Origin: Chlorops oryzae
Lineage: Eukaryota; Arthropoda; Insecta; Diptera; Chloropidae
Direction of reading: 5' to 3'
Length of the DNA stretch: 64,000 nt
Assembly (NCBI GenBank): GCA_020466095.1
Contig: CM035806.1
Location: 116,354,737-116,418,736, forward strand
Both the position numbers and the translations under genes were made by a program. The notes under the pieces were generated by a model. That model saw nothing but the letters and a program-made list of their open reading frames with translations. It did no database searches and was not told the origin of the DNA. Below, in pieces: positions 1 through 10,621 of the stretch; positions within the stretch are counted from its first letter, which is position 1, and each line of letters starts with the position of its first letter.

Positions 1-409
1 TTTTTGCCAAAACACTAAAAAATCGATATTTCACAATTTTTGCTTTGTTCACAAAACTTGTTCATATGAGCCGAAATTATTTTATGAAGGTGCAATTGAG
101 TAAATTTTCACATATATAAATGCATAAATGCTGCCTCTTTATTGATTAAAAATGAATGTCGTTTTGCCCTGCCTTTTAGAATATTGTGGTGGATTTGTTT
201 ACCTGCCGGTCTCAATGACCTGTACCAGATAAAAAAGGGTGCAGTGCTTTCCCTTAGTGGAAAAAAATATAAGGTATCATGAATACGTTTTGTGCGTTAA
301 CGTCAGTTTTTATACTAAACGTGTTTCTTTACTTTCAATTTTGCCTAATGAATTGAGCGTAGTATAAAATACCTGAGGTTTTGCATACTTTACATACATA
401 CTTACATAC
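1..409 (+). repeat. Left terminal inverted repeat
   Basis: This is the left arm of the long inverted repeat. It begins TTTTTGCCAAAACACTAAAA and ends in a run of TACATA/CTTACATA steps. Its reverse complement is at 2409-2817. The arms are nearly identical by eye, which suggests recent activity, gene conversion or both. Confidence 0.9.
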
Positions 410-556
410 TTACATACATACACCGGGGCCGCTGTGATGCAGCCCACTTTAAGACAACATGAACTACCAAATTGGTACAACTCCTGTAAAACATTTGTGA
501 AATAAGCTCTAATGCAAAAGTGTTAAAGAAATAAAAATTTATTTCCAAAATTATTT

Positions 557-2285
557 TTATACAATTTGAAAAAAGTTCTTGCTTCCGCTTTGTCTTTTAT
601 ATTTACTACCATCATTTTCACGCACAAGGGACCACACGTAATCACCCATCATTGCCGTGTCGAAAAGGCCGCTATAGCGATTTTCAATATCCTTTAATTG
701 CTGATGAAAACGTTCGCCATGCTCATCGCTTACGTCTCCTAAGTTTTCAGGGAAAAAATCCAAGTGCGAATCGAGAAAGTGGATCTTCAACGACATGTGT
801 ACTTCGGCTTTCTTATAATTCTTTAGTAGGTTATTTACTATTTGCTTGTAATCTGGACTTTTGTGGTTGCCCAAAAAATTGTGTATAACAAGTTTGAATG
901 AGCTCCACGCTGCTGCTTCGACTGGGGACAAAAGGCTTGAGAACTCGTCGTCTTGCAAAAGTTTACGTATTTCTGGACCATTTAGAACTCCTTCCTTGAG
1001 TTTTGCGTGTGAAAGGTAGGAAAAGATCGCCTTTAAGCGGGCAAAAGCTTCCTGTGTTCCATCTTTTGCCAATTTTTTTATAAAGTTCTTAGCAAGTCCT
1101 AATTTTATATGCAGTGGCGGTAATATAATATTATTTTTATCAACGAGAGCAGTGCGTTGAATATTGTCTGCACCAACTATAATGTTGGTTCGCAAAGGCC
1201 AATCTTTTTTAAAATAGTGTAAGTGGTCAGCGCGACTATCCCACTTGCACAAAAAACAACAATATTTTGTATATCCTCCTTGAAGCCCGCACAGAATTGC
1301 CACTACCTTGAGATCAGCGCATATTTTCCATCTATGCTTGTCATATTCAATATGATCCAAAAGCGTTTTCATTGTTTCGTAGGTTTCTTTAGAATGCGAT
1401 GCATATGCGACAGGAAGAGACGGTTTTTGGTTGCCATTGTGTAGGAGGACAGCTTTTAAGCTCTCTTTGTTGCTATCGATAAATAAACGCCACTCTCCGG
1501 GATTGTAGACTTCATTGAGCTCTTCGAATAGGCCTAAAATATTGCTGCAGAAACAGATATCGTCTACTTTTGCGTAAAATTTTCCGTATTGCAAGTGCCG
1601 ATTTCTGTAAATGCTTGTTTTGACATCAGGAGCCACAAATCCGCGTTCTTTCATTCTAGATGCAAAAAGTTCAGCTTTACCCTTTGAAAAACCAAAATCA
1701 CGAATCCAGTCATTTAATTCGGCCTGTGAGAGTATTCGTTGCGTTAAACTTGTTTCAAACTGACTTCCACTAGACCCCAGCATTTCCTCTGATGATCCTT
1801 CTATTTTGGGTGCTGAGCCAGGGCATTCTGGATAAGGCACATCACTTGAATGAGGTAGAGGAAATTTTACCGAATCAACTTTCGCGTATTCCCATTTTAA
1901 ATGTTTCCCAAATCCACTTCTTGCACTAAGGCAAAAATAGCAGTCCACCGAGTGACAAAAGGGCTCACTCCATTCCATTGCCGTGTCAAAATCCATGTAA
2001 CAGCTAGAATGCAAATAGTTAGTTTTTTTTATAGCGTATTAAATTTTAATTCTTACCGTTCTCCAGAAGCCCATTTTGATAACTTTCTATGACATAGGTC
2101 ACATATTCTTTTAGGCGTCCACGGCTCATTGAGAGTTGGCAAAACACCGAAGTAATGGAAATAGTGCTTTTGCAGTGCTTCAGTAAACGCTAATCCTTTA
2201 TTTTTTTAACATATATAATCCACAAATATTGCAAAAATCGTCCGGATTGTTTTTGCACATGAATACACGAGTTCTTTTACTCATT
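557..2285 (-). pseudogene. Two-exon DDE-like transposon protein with frameshifted first exon
   Basis: The main exon (557-2003) encodes about 480 residues of a family I recognise from many insect and other invertebrate genomes, usually annotated as uncharacterized. Visible motifs are a CYFC pair near the N-terminus, a Cys-rich segment (CCFLC), and acidic residues in LFIDS, CADLK and SDEHGERFHQ. These could form a DDE/RNase H-type catalytic triad, which is inference. An upstream exon (about 2057-2285) carries a CNICG zinc-binding pair and ends at a GTAAGA donor. The intron is 2004-2056, only 53 bp, ending TTCTAG. The first exon has a frame change in the A/T run near 2200-2208, so the copy is probably inactive. 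A relative of the first exon is at 30405-30749. Confidence 0.7.
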
Positions 2286-2408
2286 TTTTTATATTTTAAA
2301 ATTTGTTTTATTTTCAATTGATGTACGTTGTTCAAAATTTAGTTCAAGACTACTAATCTAAACGCATAAGTGTTACCCTTTTATATATTGCCATAAATTT
2401 TCTATACT

Positions 2409-2817
2409 GTATGTAAGTATGTATGTAAAGTATGCAAAACCTCAGGTATTTTATACTACGCTCAATTCATTAGGCAAAATTGAAAGTAAAGAAACACGTT
2501 TAGTATAAAAACTGACGTTAACGCACAAAACGTATTCATGATACCTTATATTTTTTTCCACTAAGGGAAAGCACTGCACCCTTTTTTATCTGGTACAGGT
2601 CATTGAGACCGGCAGGTAAACAAATCCACCACAATATTCTAAAAGGCAGGGCAAAACGACATTCATTTTTAATCAATAAAGAGGCAGCATTTATGCATTT
2701 ATATATGTGAAAATTTACTCAATTGCACCTTCATAAAATAATTTCGGCTCATATGAACAAGTTTTGTGAACAAAGCAAAAATTGTGAAATATCGATTTTT
2801 TAGTGTTTTGGCAAAAA
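2409..2817 (-). repeat. Right terminal inverted repeat
   Basis: This is the reverse complement of 1-409 and ends TAGTGTTTTGGCAAAAA. Similarity stops internally at a GTATGTAAG-type microsatellite. The sequence beyond 2817 could be flank or a continuation of the arm whose left partner lies outside the window. Confidence 0.9.
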
Positions 2818-3224
2818 AATCATAGCTCCGTAAATTTTTCACCGCTTTTAGCCAAACGGGGCTTATTTTTTAGAAGAAATACTTAGCTATACGCAAAAAA
2901 TTTGAAAATGGGTTTTCCACTTCGATTTCTATTTTTTACAAATTTTTATATGAAAAATTTACCCTGATTTTTTTGAAAAAAACACAATTTTCTTGTATAA
3001 TTGCACCTCTAGCACTAAAACTACTCATGCAAATCAAAAACTTTGTTTCTAAAAGTTGTAGGGAGCTTAATTATCTATATTTGGAAAATATATTTATTAA
3101 AATCGGTAGATCGGGGCCCGAGATATGCTTGAAATAGCAAGTGCACCTACGAAATGCACTGAAAAAAAATTTCAAAAAATTTTTTCTCAAAAACTCTTCC
3201 ATAAAAAAAATTAAAAAAATTTTT
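2818..3224. other. AT-rich stretch, no gene seen
   Basis: Low-complexity AT-rich DNA with long A and T runs. It may be outer sequence of the first element, because the left counterpart would lie outside the window. I see no supported coding frame. Confidence 0.4.
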
Positions 3225-5112
3225 TTTCTTGCTTAGGAGGCCGAGATCTACAGGAAAATTGCACAAATATTCAGTTGCTTTTTTTTTGTTTGACAGTGTA
3301 TTCAGCATATTGTATATTTCGCAAGTGCTTGAAACGGTAGAGTTCTTCGCGACTAACATTTTGCATGGGTAGTGCTAAATTTTTAACTGTTCGAACATTT
3401 CGCAAAGAATACCTTTTCGAACCAGGAACCTGCTTCGAAATTGAGAGATCAACTTTTATGGAATCATCTTCTACTCTTGATGTTTAAGACGTCCAGGTGA
3501 AACAAAGAGTCTTGAATTCTCCTTTCAGCTCCAGTTTTCTGCTTACATTTTCTGCAATGAGCGTTATATTAGAACCAATATCGAGAAAGGCGAACACGTG
3601 TATTGATTTTCCTTTATTGAAAAGTGTCACTGGGACAAGTTTGAAATATGTTTTCATTCCTTGATCATCAGTTGAATGACCCACCATAGATGGGTTGACT
3701 TAAAAAAAGTTCAATGTCAGATTTCGGTTTGAATTTATGCAGCAGCTTATGGTGTTTGGCTTCACAACCTCCTACTGGGCATTTATCCTTAGTGCATTCA
3801 TTGCAAGCATGTTTGGTTAAACACAGACGACATAATTTAAGTCGTCTTACCTTATTTCAGCGATTTACTAGCTTCATCTCTTGGAATTTGTAACAGTTCT
3901 CAAATTTGTGGGGCTTATTGCATAATAAGCACATTTCTGTTTCAACTGCTCCGGAATGATCGTGCGAATGAACGTTTTCCTGTACTTTGTTTTGCAAAGT
4001 GACGGGTGAAACTTCACTTATTGCCTCAGCAATCTGGAACAGCTAATTTGAAAATGTTGATATTGACTTTGCTTGACTTGAAGTGTACATTGTCCAGTAA
4101 AATTTTGTCTGTACAGGCAGCTTTTCAACAAGTTCTTGTAACAACAAAGGATTATTCATATGCGAAACTAAACTTGAGGCTTCCAATGTTCAGCACAAGT
4201 TTTTAACTCTGATTGCATAGCTGACTAAAGTGTCCAATCTATCAGCTTTAAAAGGAGGCTCCAACCTTACTTTATCAATCATAGCGTTGATTATTGTTTC
4301 GGGTCTGCCAAACATCATTTTCAGCAATTTGAGAATTTCTGAAACGTTTTAAGGGATCAAAAGACACCACATTCAAAGCCTTTCCACGACGGCATCGTTG
4401 TAACCTTAGAAGATTTTCTCCATCGGAAAATGCACATAGCTGAGTAGTTTCGTTGAACGCACTAAAGAATAACGGCCATTCCTCAGGCGTTCTGGAAAAA
4501 AGAGGCAAATCTTTTGACAAGGCATGTGGCGCAGATAATACTTCCCAAGTTAATCGCCTTTCAGCATTTTCACACACATGTTTCGGTATCTGTTTTGCTT
4601 CTTTCTTAGTTTCTCCAAAAACTTGCTGTGATACCAATTCTCTGGTACGAATGGGGCGAATACTAGTACTGCTATAAGAAGAATCATCCTTATCCACATT
4701 CTCATGTAAAGCTTCATATTTTTTTGGATGTATAGCTTTTCTAAAGCCTTCTCTTCGTCAAGCTGCTTCAATCTAAGTTCCATATTGCACTGGATCTCGT
4801 TGATGCCCCTGCAACTGTATGTTAAGCAGCTGAGTTGACCTTCCTGGGAAGTTCCTCACAGAGAGGTAATAGTTTTTTAGTGTCAATGACTCCAACTAAA
4901 CTTGCGCCTTTGACTTGTTTAGTCTCACCCGCAAAACTGGTACCATTTTAAAGAGTGACCGCTTGCTGTCATGTACGGCATTCTTAAGGTTGTTCGGCAA
5001 TAGAACTGGCTACGCCGACACACACAAAGTGATACCAGAGATCACATGTGTCACACTGCACCATTTCTAGGGAATCTTGAGCACTGCAGAGCACACAGCT
5101 ATAATATGTCAT
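3225..5112 (-). pseudogene. BEL/Pao retrotransposon relic: PHD-finger gag, zinc knuckle, protease
   Basis: On the minus strand an ATG at 5112 opens about 42 codons of a PHD-type finger (CVLC, VQCDTC, LWYHFVC) before a stop. Frameshifted gag follows (about 4280-4800, including LPLFSRTPEEWPLFFSAFNE, a typical BEL capsid motif). A zinc-knuckle segment lies around 3710-3840 (LCRLC, CNEC, KCPVGGCEAKHH). The aspartic protease is at about 3484-3687, with its active-site region changed to LDIGS where the family has LD-S/T-G-S. Weak pol-leader similarity runs to about 3225, and no reverse transcriptase follows. The copy is multiply frameshifted and clearly dead. PHD fingers at the start of gag are known in some insect BEL elements. 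I did not identify LTRs. Confidence 0.75.
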
Positions 5113-5497
5113 CTTCGACTTAGTTATTGCTGGTGAACGAAATACCATTGAGGATCGAACAATACAGTAATTCCAATTATATTAGAATAAATATTTTGAA
5201 GAATATTGAAACCAAAAAGGACTTCGAGAGAATCCTTTTACTGAAAGTGGAATTGACGATCCTGACAGGAAATTAAATTTTTGTTTTATTTAAACTTTGC
5301 TACTCTTTACTGAATCTTCCTTTGGGTGGGACCTAACAGTAAATATTCGAATCTTAATTCTTAAATATAACTTAACTATTAATACAGAGATATACATAAA
5401 TAGTTTTTTGATTCCAACGGGCCTCTATTTGAGAAACTGGGCTGCTGAGGACTTATTACTGCTAAGCCGAATCCGTTGGTAGGATGAGTCTTGATCA
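5113..5497. other. Flank of BEL relic, nothing assigned
   Basis: Non-coding AT-rich DNA upstream of the gag relic. It could be 5' leader or LTR of that element, or 3' UTR of the adjacent Jockey copy. No second copy is present in the window to decide. Confidence 0.35.
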
Positions 5498-5710
5498 TGC
5501 ACGAGCGAGGTGCGTCAAGCTTAGTGAATCCTTGGTTGGATAAGCGTACGGCGCGCACGAGCGACGTGCGTAAAATTGATTGGCTAGAACGGGTACCCCG
5601 ATGGTAGTTAGGAGCAATGAGCAATGAGCAATGAGCGTGCACGAGCGAGGTGCCTCAATATGTATGATTCCTCAATTGGCCAAACGTCTGATATGCACGA
5701 GCGAGGTGCA
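5498..5710. repeat. Four interspersed palindromic GCACGAGCGAGGTGC motifs
   Basis: The near-palindrome TGCACGAGCGAGGTGC occurs at 5498-5513, 5637-5653 and 5694-5710. A variant, GCGCACGAGCGACGTGCG, is at 5553-5570. Each can fold as a GCAC/GTGC stem with a CpG-containing loop. Between them is a short GAGCAAT tandem run (5612-5636). They sit just 3' of the Jockey copy at 5731 and could be its 3' UTR. Their function is unknown. Confidence 0.75.
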
Positions 5711-5730
5711 GATAACAGAGTTTCAGTTTA

Positions 5731-8325
5731 ATGTTTCCAAATTACTAGATGCGGACGGAAGGTCTTTTCTTCTTAACCGCGTTCGACGTGTTGTATTGTT
5801 AAGGCCTCTTTTCCAGCTGATTCGAGTGAGATCTTTGATTCTGACTGTAAGATGATTGTAGGCGAACGATTTCGTCCTTTATCAGTGGGACTTGCAGATC
5901 TCGGTGAATGCTTTCATTACGGATGTACGATGGAGCACCTGTATTAATTCTTAGAATTTGCGATTGAGCTCTTTGGATTATTTCTATAGAGGATGCGCAG
6001 GCATGTCCCCACAACTGAATGCCATAAGACCAGATCGGCTTTAATACATTTTCATATAATAGAACTTTATACACCATATTAAGAGGGGAGCGATAGTTAA
6101 CTAGCCAGTGAATTTTAGATGCTTTAAGTTTCAGGTTGGTCCTATTTGCTTCGATGTGCTTTCGCCAAGTTAATCGTTTATCTAAGTGGACTCCTTAATA
6201 GATTACACTATCTACTTGGGGGATGGGAGCTCTTTTAAGAAGAATAGCAGGGCTTATACCTCTTCTAAGCGTAAATGTTATGGGTTTACATTTACCTTCG
6301 TTTACATTAATTCGCCAGGTAGAGAGCCAATTTTCAATGAATTGCATTTGCTTTTGTAGGATTTGTGATACTTCCGTGGGATCGCGGTGGCAGCTCAATA
6401 ATGCTGTGTCGTTGGCAAAAGTTTACATTACAATATTGTCACTAGTGGGGATGTCGGCTGTTAGAAGCAGGTAAAGAAAGGGGCCTAATACACTGCCTTG
6501 CGGGACTCTTGCTTTAATTTGAAATGTATCCGTTATAAATTTATTAACTCTTTCTCCATGCCACACTTAATCGAAAGCTTGAGCGATATCTAAGAATATT
6601 GCCGAACAAAATTCTTTTTTGCGAAGGCGTTACGAATTTCAAGAGTGATTCGATTTCCCTATTTAATAGTTCCATGTTTTTTTCTAAAGCCAAATTGATG
6701 AGCAGGGATATAGTTATTCTCGTGAATGTATGGCGTTATTTTTATAAGAAGAGCTTTTTCAAAAAGCTTAGATGAGCAGGGGAGAAGGCTTATTGGGCGA
6801 TATGAGCTGGCTGTCGTCGGGTCTTTCCCGGGCTTCAGTATCATCATGATGACCGATTCTTTCCATATCTCAGGGAAGTGGAAGTAGCTCACAATATCAT
6901 TAAAAAGCCGTGCTGCATACGTAAGAGCAATGTATGGCAATTCCTTGATCATTTTTGGGGTTATAAAGTCAAAGCCTGGAGATTTTTTCTCGCAAAAATT
7001 TTCGTTAATTATGCATTTTAGTTCATTATTATTAAATGTTATAGGGGTAATTTGGTTGTTCACCTCGCAGACGGGAAATCTATAGCCCGTTGCCGGTGGG
7101 TTTGGTAGAAACACTGAGCAGAAGTGCTGAGCAAAGACGGATGCTTTTTCCTCATCACTTCTTGCCAAAATTTCCTCTTGAATCCCTCAAGGGAGATTCA
7201 TGTTCTACGGGTGAATTTTTTATTTTTAAAGCTCGCCATAATGACTCTTTCGACGTGCTAATAGGTGCAAGATTTGAAATGAAATTATAGTTTTTCCTGT
7301 CTTGGTCTTTTTGAAGAGCGATTCTAAGTTGCTTTGAGTATTGTATTGAGTCTAGCTTTACTGCCAGGGGACCTATGTTCTTGCCATTCTCTTCTTTATC
7401 TACGTTTTTCTCGCAATAATCTTTCAATATGACGATTAGTACGATGAAAATTTCTAACGGCAGGCTCAAAGGTTTTGGGATAGAATGCTCCGCCGCTGAA
7501 GTAAATAATGAATTCAGGCCTGCTGCCGCTTCATCGATTTGACTTTCATTACATATTGCATATTCAGAGTGTATGTGTGTTGCAACGTACTTTTTATAAT
7601 TAACCCAATTCGTTTTTGAAGTGGTCAGTCTAAAAGGCGGGCGTGTTGTTCTTATGTTTTCTGAAATTTCTATTGGTAGAGGACAATGATCTGAAGACAT
7701 TTCGTGGCAAATCAACGTTGAAATACGCGAATCGTCAAAGCCTCTTGTTATGGCAAAGTCTATGAGGTCTGGTATTTTATGTCGATCTGTTGGCTAATAC
7801 GTGGGATGTCCGGACGAAATAAATCCTAGAGTATTGGAGCTATTTATCAGTGTGTTGTATAATTGTCTACCCCTTGGAGAGATCAGACGAGACCCTAATG
7901 GGTGTGTTTTGCATTTAACCGCCTGCTGCTAAAAAAAATTTTTCCAAGGCTGTTGAAAAATTCATTAAAGAAATTTTCGCTGACTGAGAATCGTGGAGGG
8001 CAATTTATTGCTGACAAAATGAAATTTGCACCACAACTTTCAATAGAAACTGAAGTCGCTTGGAAGTAATTTTTTGCGAAAGGTTTGACAGGGATAGGTT
8101 TGATTCTTTTACGAATCAATATACCCGTTCCTACATGTGCTTTCCCAGCAGGGTGGTTTGTTTTGTAAAATTTTTAGCCTGATAACGAAAAATTATTTTT
8201 ATCTGTTAGATGTGTCTCCGAAATAAGCATCACATCAATAGAGTAGTTGGAGAGGAAATGTGATAATTCTAGCTTACGCTGATTTATACCATTTGCGTTT
8301 CATGAGGATATAATAAATAAACTCA
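5731..8325 (-). pseudogene. Jockey ORF2: endonuclease/reverse transcriptase, inactivated
   Basis: Reading from 8325 leftwards, the AP-endonuclease-like domain comes first. It has a TGA where the conserved Trp of the N-terminal WNANG motif belongs, followed by the SETHLT motif. The linker and reverse transcriptase follow: ALTYAAR, LKPGKDPTTASSYRPISLLP at about 6780-6850, and QFGFRKKHGT at about 6660. The catalytic box near 6400 reads FAND instead of F/YADD and has a stop codon two codons upstream. The C-terminal part includes WSYGIQLWG near 6020 and extends to about 5731 after a frameshift. The changed catalytic Asp and several breaks mean no active enzyme. Confidence 0.85.
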
Positions 8326-9032
8326 TTTTTGTGCAGTTAAAATTTGAAGCAACTGGTTTTGTGCTCTAAGTGACTCCTGGAGTGTGTTTTGCAATTGCGA
8401 CATAAATTGTGTCATACACTGTGTCAGACTGACTAACATGGATTCCAAGCTACCGTTCTGCTGTTGAGCGGCAGAATGGGCACTTATGGCAGAACTAGCA
8501 ATATTTGCATAGGACATTTTATTAGTCACCGGAACGCTGGATTTATTTGAATGTGAGAAAATTGGGTTGTGGAATGAATTTTGATTCGACCTACTACGAC
8601 TGGCTTGCTTTTTTCTGACATTCGATTTTTTAGTTCTTTATATACTGGACATCCCCTATAATTTGGTGTGTGATCTCCACCACAATTGCTGCACTTTTTG
8701 TAATTTTTTTTTTTTATTACAGTTTGCAGAGCTGTGAAATTCTCCGCAAACGACGCAGACCATGCGTAGGGTGCAGTAGGTCTTAGTATGGCCATATTCT
8801 TGGCAATTATTACATTGGACAGGGCCAGTACGCTTATGTAGTTCTTCTATTACAACTCTACGGTGAAGAAGATATTGTAATCCGTAGATTGGATGAGTCT
8901 CATTTTTTTATACCCAGCGTAAGCGGGGTATATTAGTTTTGTGCAAATCTTGTAACAGGGAGAATTAAGCTCCGGAGATATAGAAAAATATATATAGAAA
9001 TGATCAGGATCAAAAACTGAATCGATTTAGAC

Positions 9033-9100
9033 ATGTCCGTCTGTCCGTCTGTCCGTCTGTCCGTCCGTCCGTCTGTCCGTCTGTCCGTCCGTCCGTGGTC
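9033..9100 (+). repeat. (GTCY)n microsatellite of DINE copy A
   Basis: Runs of GTCCGTCT/GTCCGTCC make up this block. It is the feature used to recognise DINE-1-like elements. Copy D has its counterpart at about 55022-55070. Confidence 0.9.
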
Positions 9101-9477
9101 GGATCTCCTCCGAAACGGCTGGACCAATCAAGTCGAAATTTGGCACACAGGTATATCGGGATCCGAGTATGATCCTAAGTTAAAATGGGAGACATCCGCC
9201 CACTGCCACGCCCACAAATGAATATAATGTGTTTTCAGTAAAATGCTTGTAACTTGCGAACCACTCAACACATTCCATTGATATTTGGTGTACTGGTAAA
9301 CTACAAAAAGGGACATATCCTGGCAAAAAATGGACGCCGCCCTCCTCGAGCCACGCCCACAAATAAGCCCAAAAATAAGGGCTTATCGTAACTTGTGAAG
9401 TAAAAGGCGTAGAAGCTTCAAATTCGCAGCATAGGTTGAACAAGGCAAACGAAAGGTGTAGGAACAAAAATTTATCT

Positions 9478-9890
9478 ATCCCGCCCACTGCCACGCCCAC
9501 AAATAGAGAATTTTCATAACTTCCGAAGTGAAAGGCGTAGAAGCTTCAAATTCGCAACATAGGTTCACCAAGGCGAATGAAAGGTGTAGGAAAATTTTTT
9601 TTATGGCCCGCCCACTGCCACGCCCAAAAATGAAGATTTTTCGTAACTTCCGAAGTAACAGGCGTAGAAGCTTCGAATTCGCAACATAGGTTCACCAAGG
9701 CGAATGAAAGGTGTAGGAAAAAATTTTATGCGGCCCGCCCACTGCCACGCCCACAAATAAAGAATTTTCGTAACTTCCGAAGTAAAAGGCGTAGAAGCTT
9801 CAAATTCGCAACATAGGTTCACCAAGGCGAATGAAAGGTGTAGGGAAATAATTTATGTTGCCCTCCCACTGCCACGCCCACAAATAGAGA
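9478..9890 (+). repeat. Tandem ~127-bp units of DINE copy A
   Basis: Units start with GCCCACTGCCACGCCCA at about 9480, 9606, 9735 and 9868 (the last truncated). Each contains GTAACTTCCGAAGTAAAAGG and ATAGGTTCACCAAGG. More diverged half-units lie at about 9197 and 9352. The number of units differs between copies. Confidence 0.85.
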
Positions 9891-10621
9891 AGCAAAACAT
9901 AGTGCGCTCATAATGTCGGGACGCTGGGTATTTCAAAGTCGGGCTTGACCGACTTTAGCTTTCTTACTTGTTTTAGTTTTAAGTTGTCCGGACTAAGTTC
10001 TACTTTGACCATCGGCTGTTAGGTTTTATTCCTATTGAAAATGTTCATTGCGTTCCTAATTTTAAAGCCTTTTTCCACTAAAGCTTGTTTAATTTCCACA
10101 GGATCTACGTCTGATTCAATGCCTTTAATAATTACACTAAGGCCTTTGCTGCTTTTAAGCTGATACGTGTAGTAGCTTTTTTTGTTGTAGTCAAGGAATT
10201 TAGTGACATTTCTGTAATTGTTTTCATTATTAACCTGAATTTTGGTCTCATTAACATTTCCTTTAGTAAGAGGCATGATGTGGAAGGACTCCTTTCCAAT
10301 TAACTGGGTCAGGCTCGTGAACAAATTGTTTGAGCTACGCTCTCGGAGATATACTGGAGACGGTTTTGGTGATTTTGCTCCACCATCCTTTGATGTGTCA
10401 GAGGTCTCAGTGGGCTCTGTGCTTAGAGCCGCAAATCTATTTATAACATTTGATTTCTGTGGGCTAAACTTCCTTTTAATCTTAATGTACCGATCCATGC
10501 CTGTCTGCACTGCTGGATCACCTACGTTATTAGAAGGAGCTTTTGAGCCGCTGTTAGCAGAAAGCTCAACGTCTGTTGTTGATCTCGCAGTCGTGTTGGT
10601 TTTTGTATTGAATAATTCCAT

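Larger units (their letters stand above)
1..2817 (-). mobile_element. DNA transposon-like element with 409-bp terminal inverted repeats
   Basis: The first 409 bases recur, inverted and almost unchanged, at 2409-2817. Between these arms lies one minus-strand gene of a protein family spread over many arthropod genomes. This arrangement is that of a cut-and-paste DNA transposon with unusually long arms. The left arm starts at the window edge, so the true ends and any target duplication cannot be seen, and the right arm could continue past 2817. I cannot assign a superfamily with confidence. Confidence 0.8.
8903..9973 (+). mobile_element. DINE-1-like (Helentron-associated) element, copy A
   Basis: It begins TATACCCAGCGTAAGC and ends with a stem AAGTCGGGCTTGACCGACTT (9936-9955), then CTTTCTTACTTGTTT. 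The short inverted pair ACCCAGCGT (8911) and ACGCTGGGT (9921) is subterminal. A (GTCY)n microsatellite and tandem internal units complete the plan known for DINE-1/HINE elements. It has no coding capacity. It splits Jockey ORF1 with no obvious target duplication, as expected for Helitron-type insertion. Related copies lie at 18737, 25282, 54906 and, more distantly, 27990. Confidence 0.8.
8323..10621 (-). pseudogene. Jockey ORF1: nucleic-acid-binding protein, split by an insertion
   Basis: The N-terminal half (10019-10621, from an ATG at 10621) contains AVQTGMDRYIKIKRK and a YYTYQLKSSKGL region like the PRE_C2HC domain of related elements. The reading frame is then interrupted by the DINE-1-like element at 8903-9973. 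It resumes with HPIYGLQYLLHRR and three CCHC-like knuckles (QCNNCQEYGHTKTYC, VCVVCGEFH, KCSNCGGDH) at about 8650-8890. After a frame change it ends in a Gln-rich tail (LLQILTAQK) whose stop overlaps the ORF2 start. Compared with the open 552-codon ORF1 at 60533-62191, the N-terminus is shorter and unrelated over the first part. Confidence 0.85.

Noticed and set aside
652..2092. Plus-strand short frames opposite the long-TIR gene
   Set aside because: Shadows of the conserved minus-strand protein; no family resemblance.
3147..3359. 70-codon minus-strand frame
   Set aside because: Poly-Phe/Lys-rich product of A/T runs at the edge of a BEL relic; not a gene.
9033..9221. Frame with (VCPS/VRLS)n repeats
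   Set aside because: It is the translated (GTCY)n microsatellite of a DINE-1-like element.
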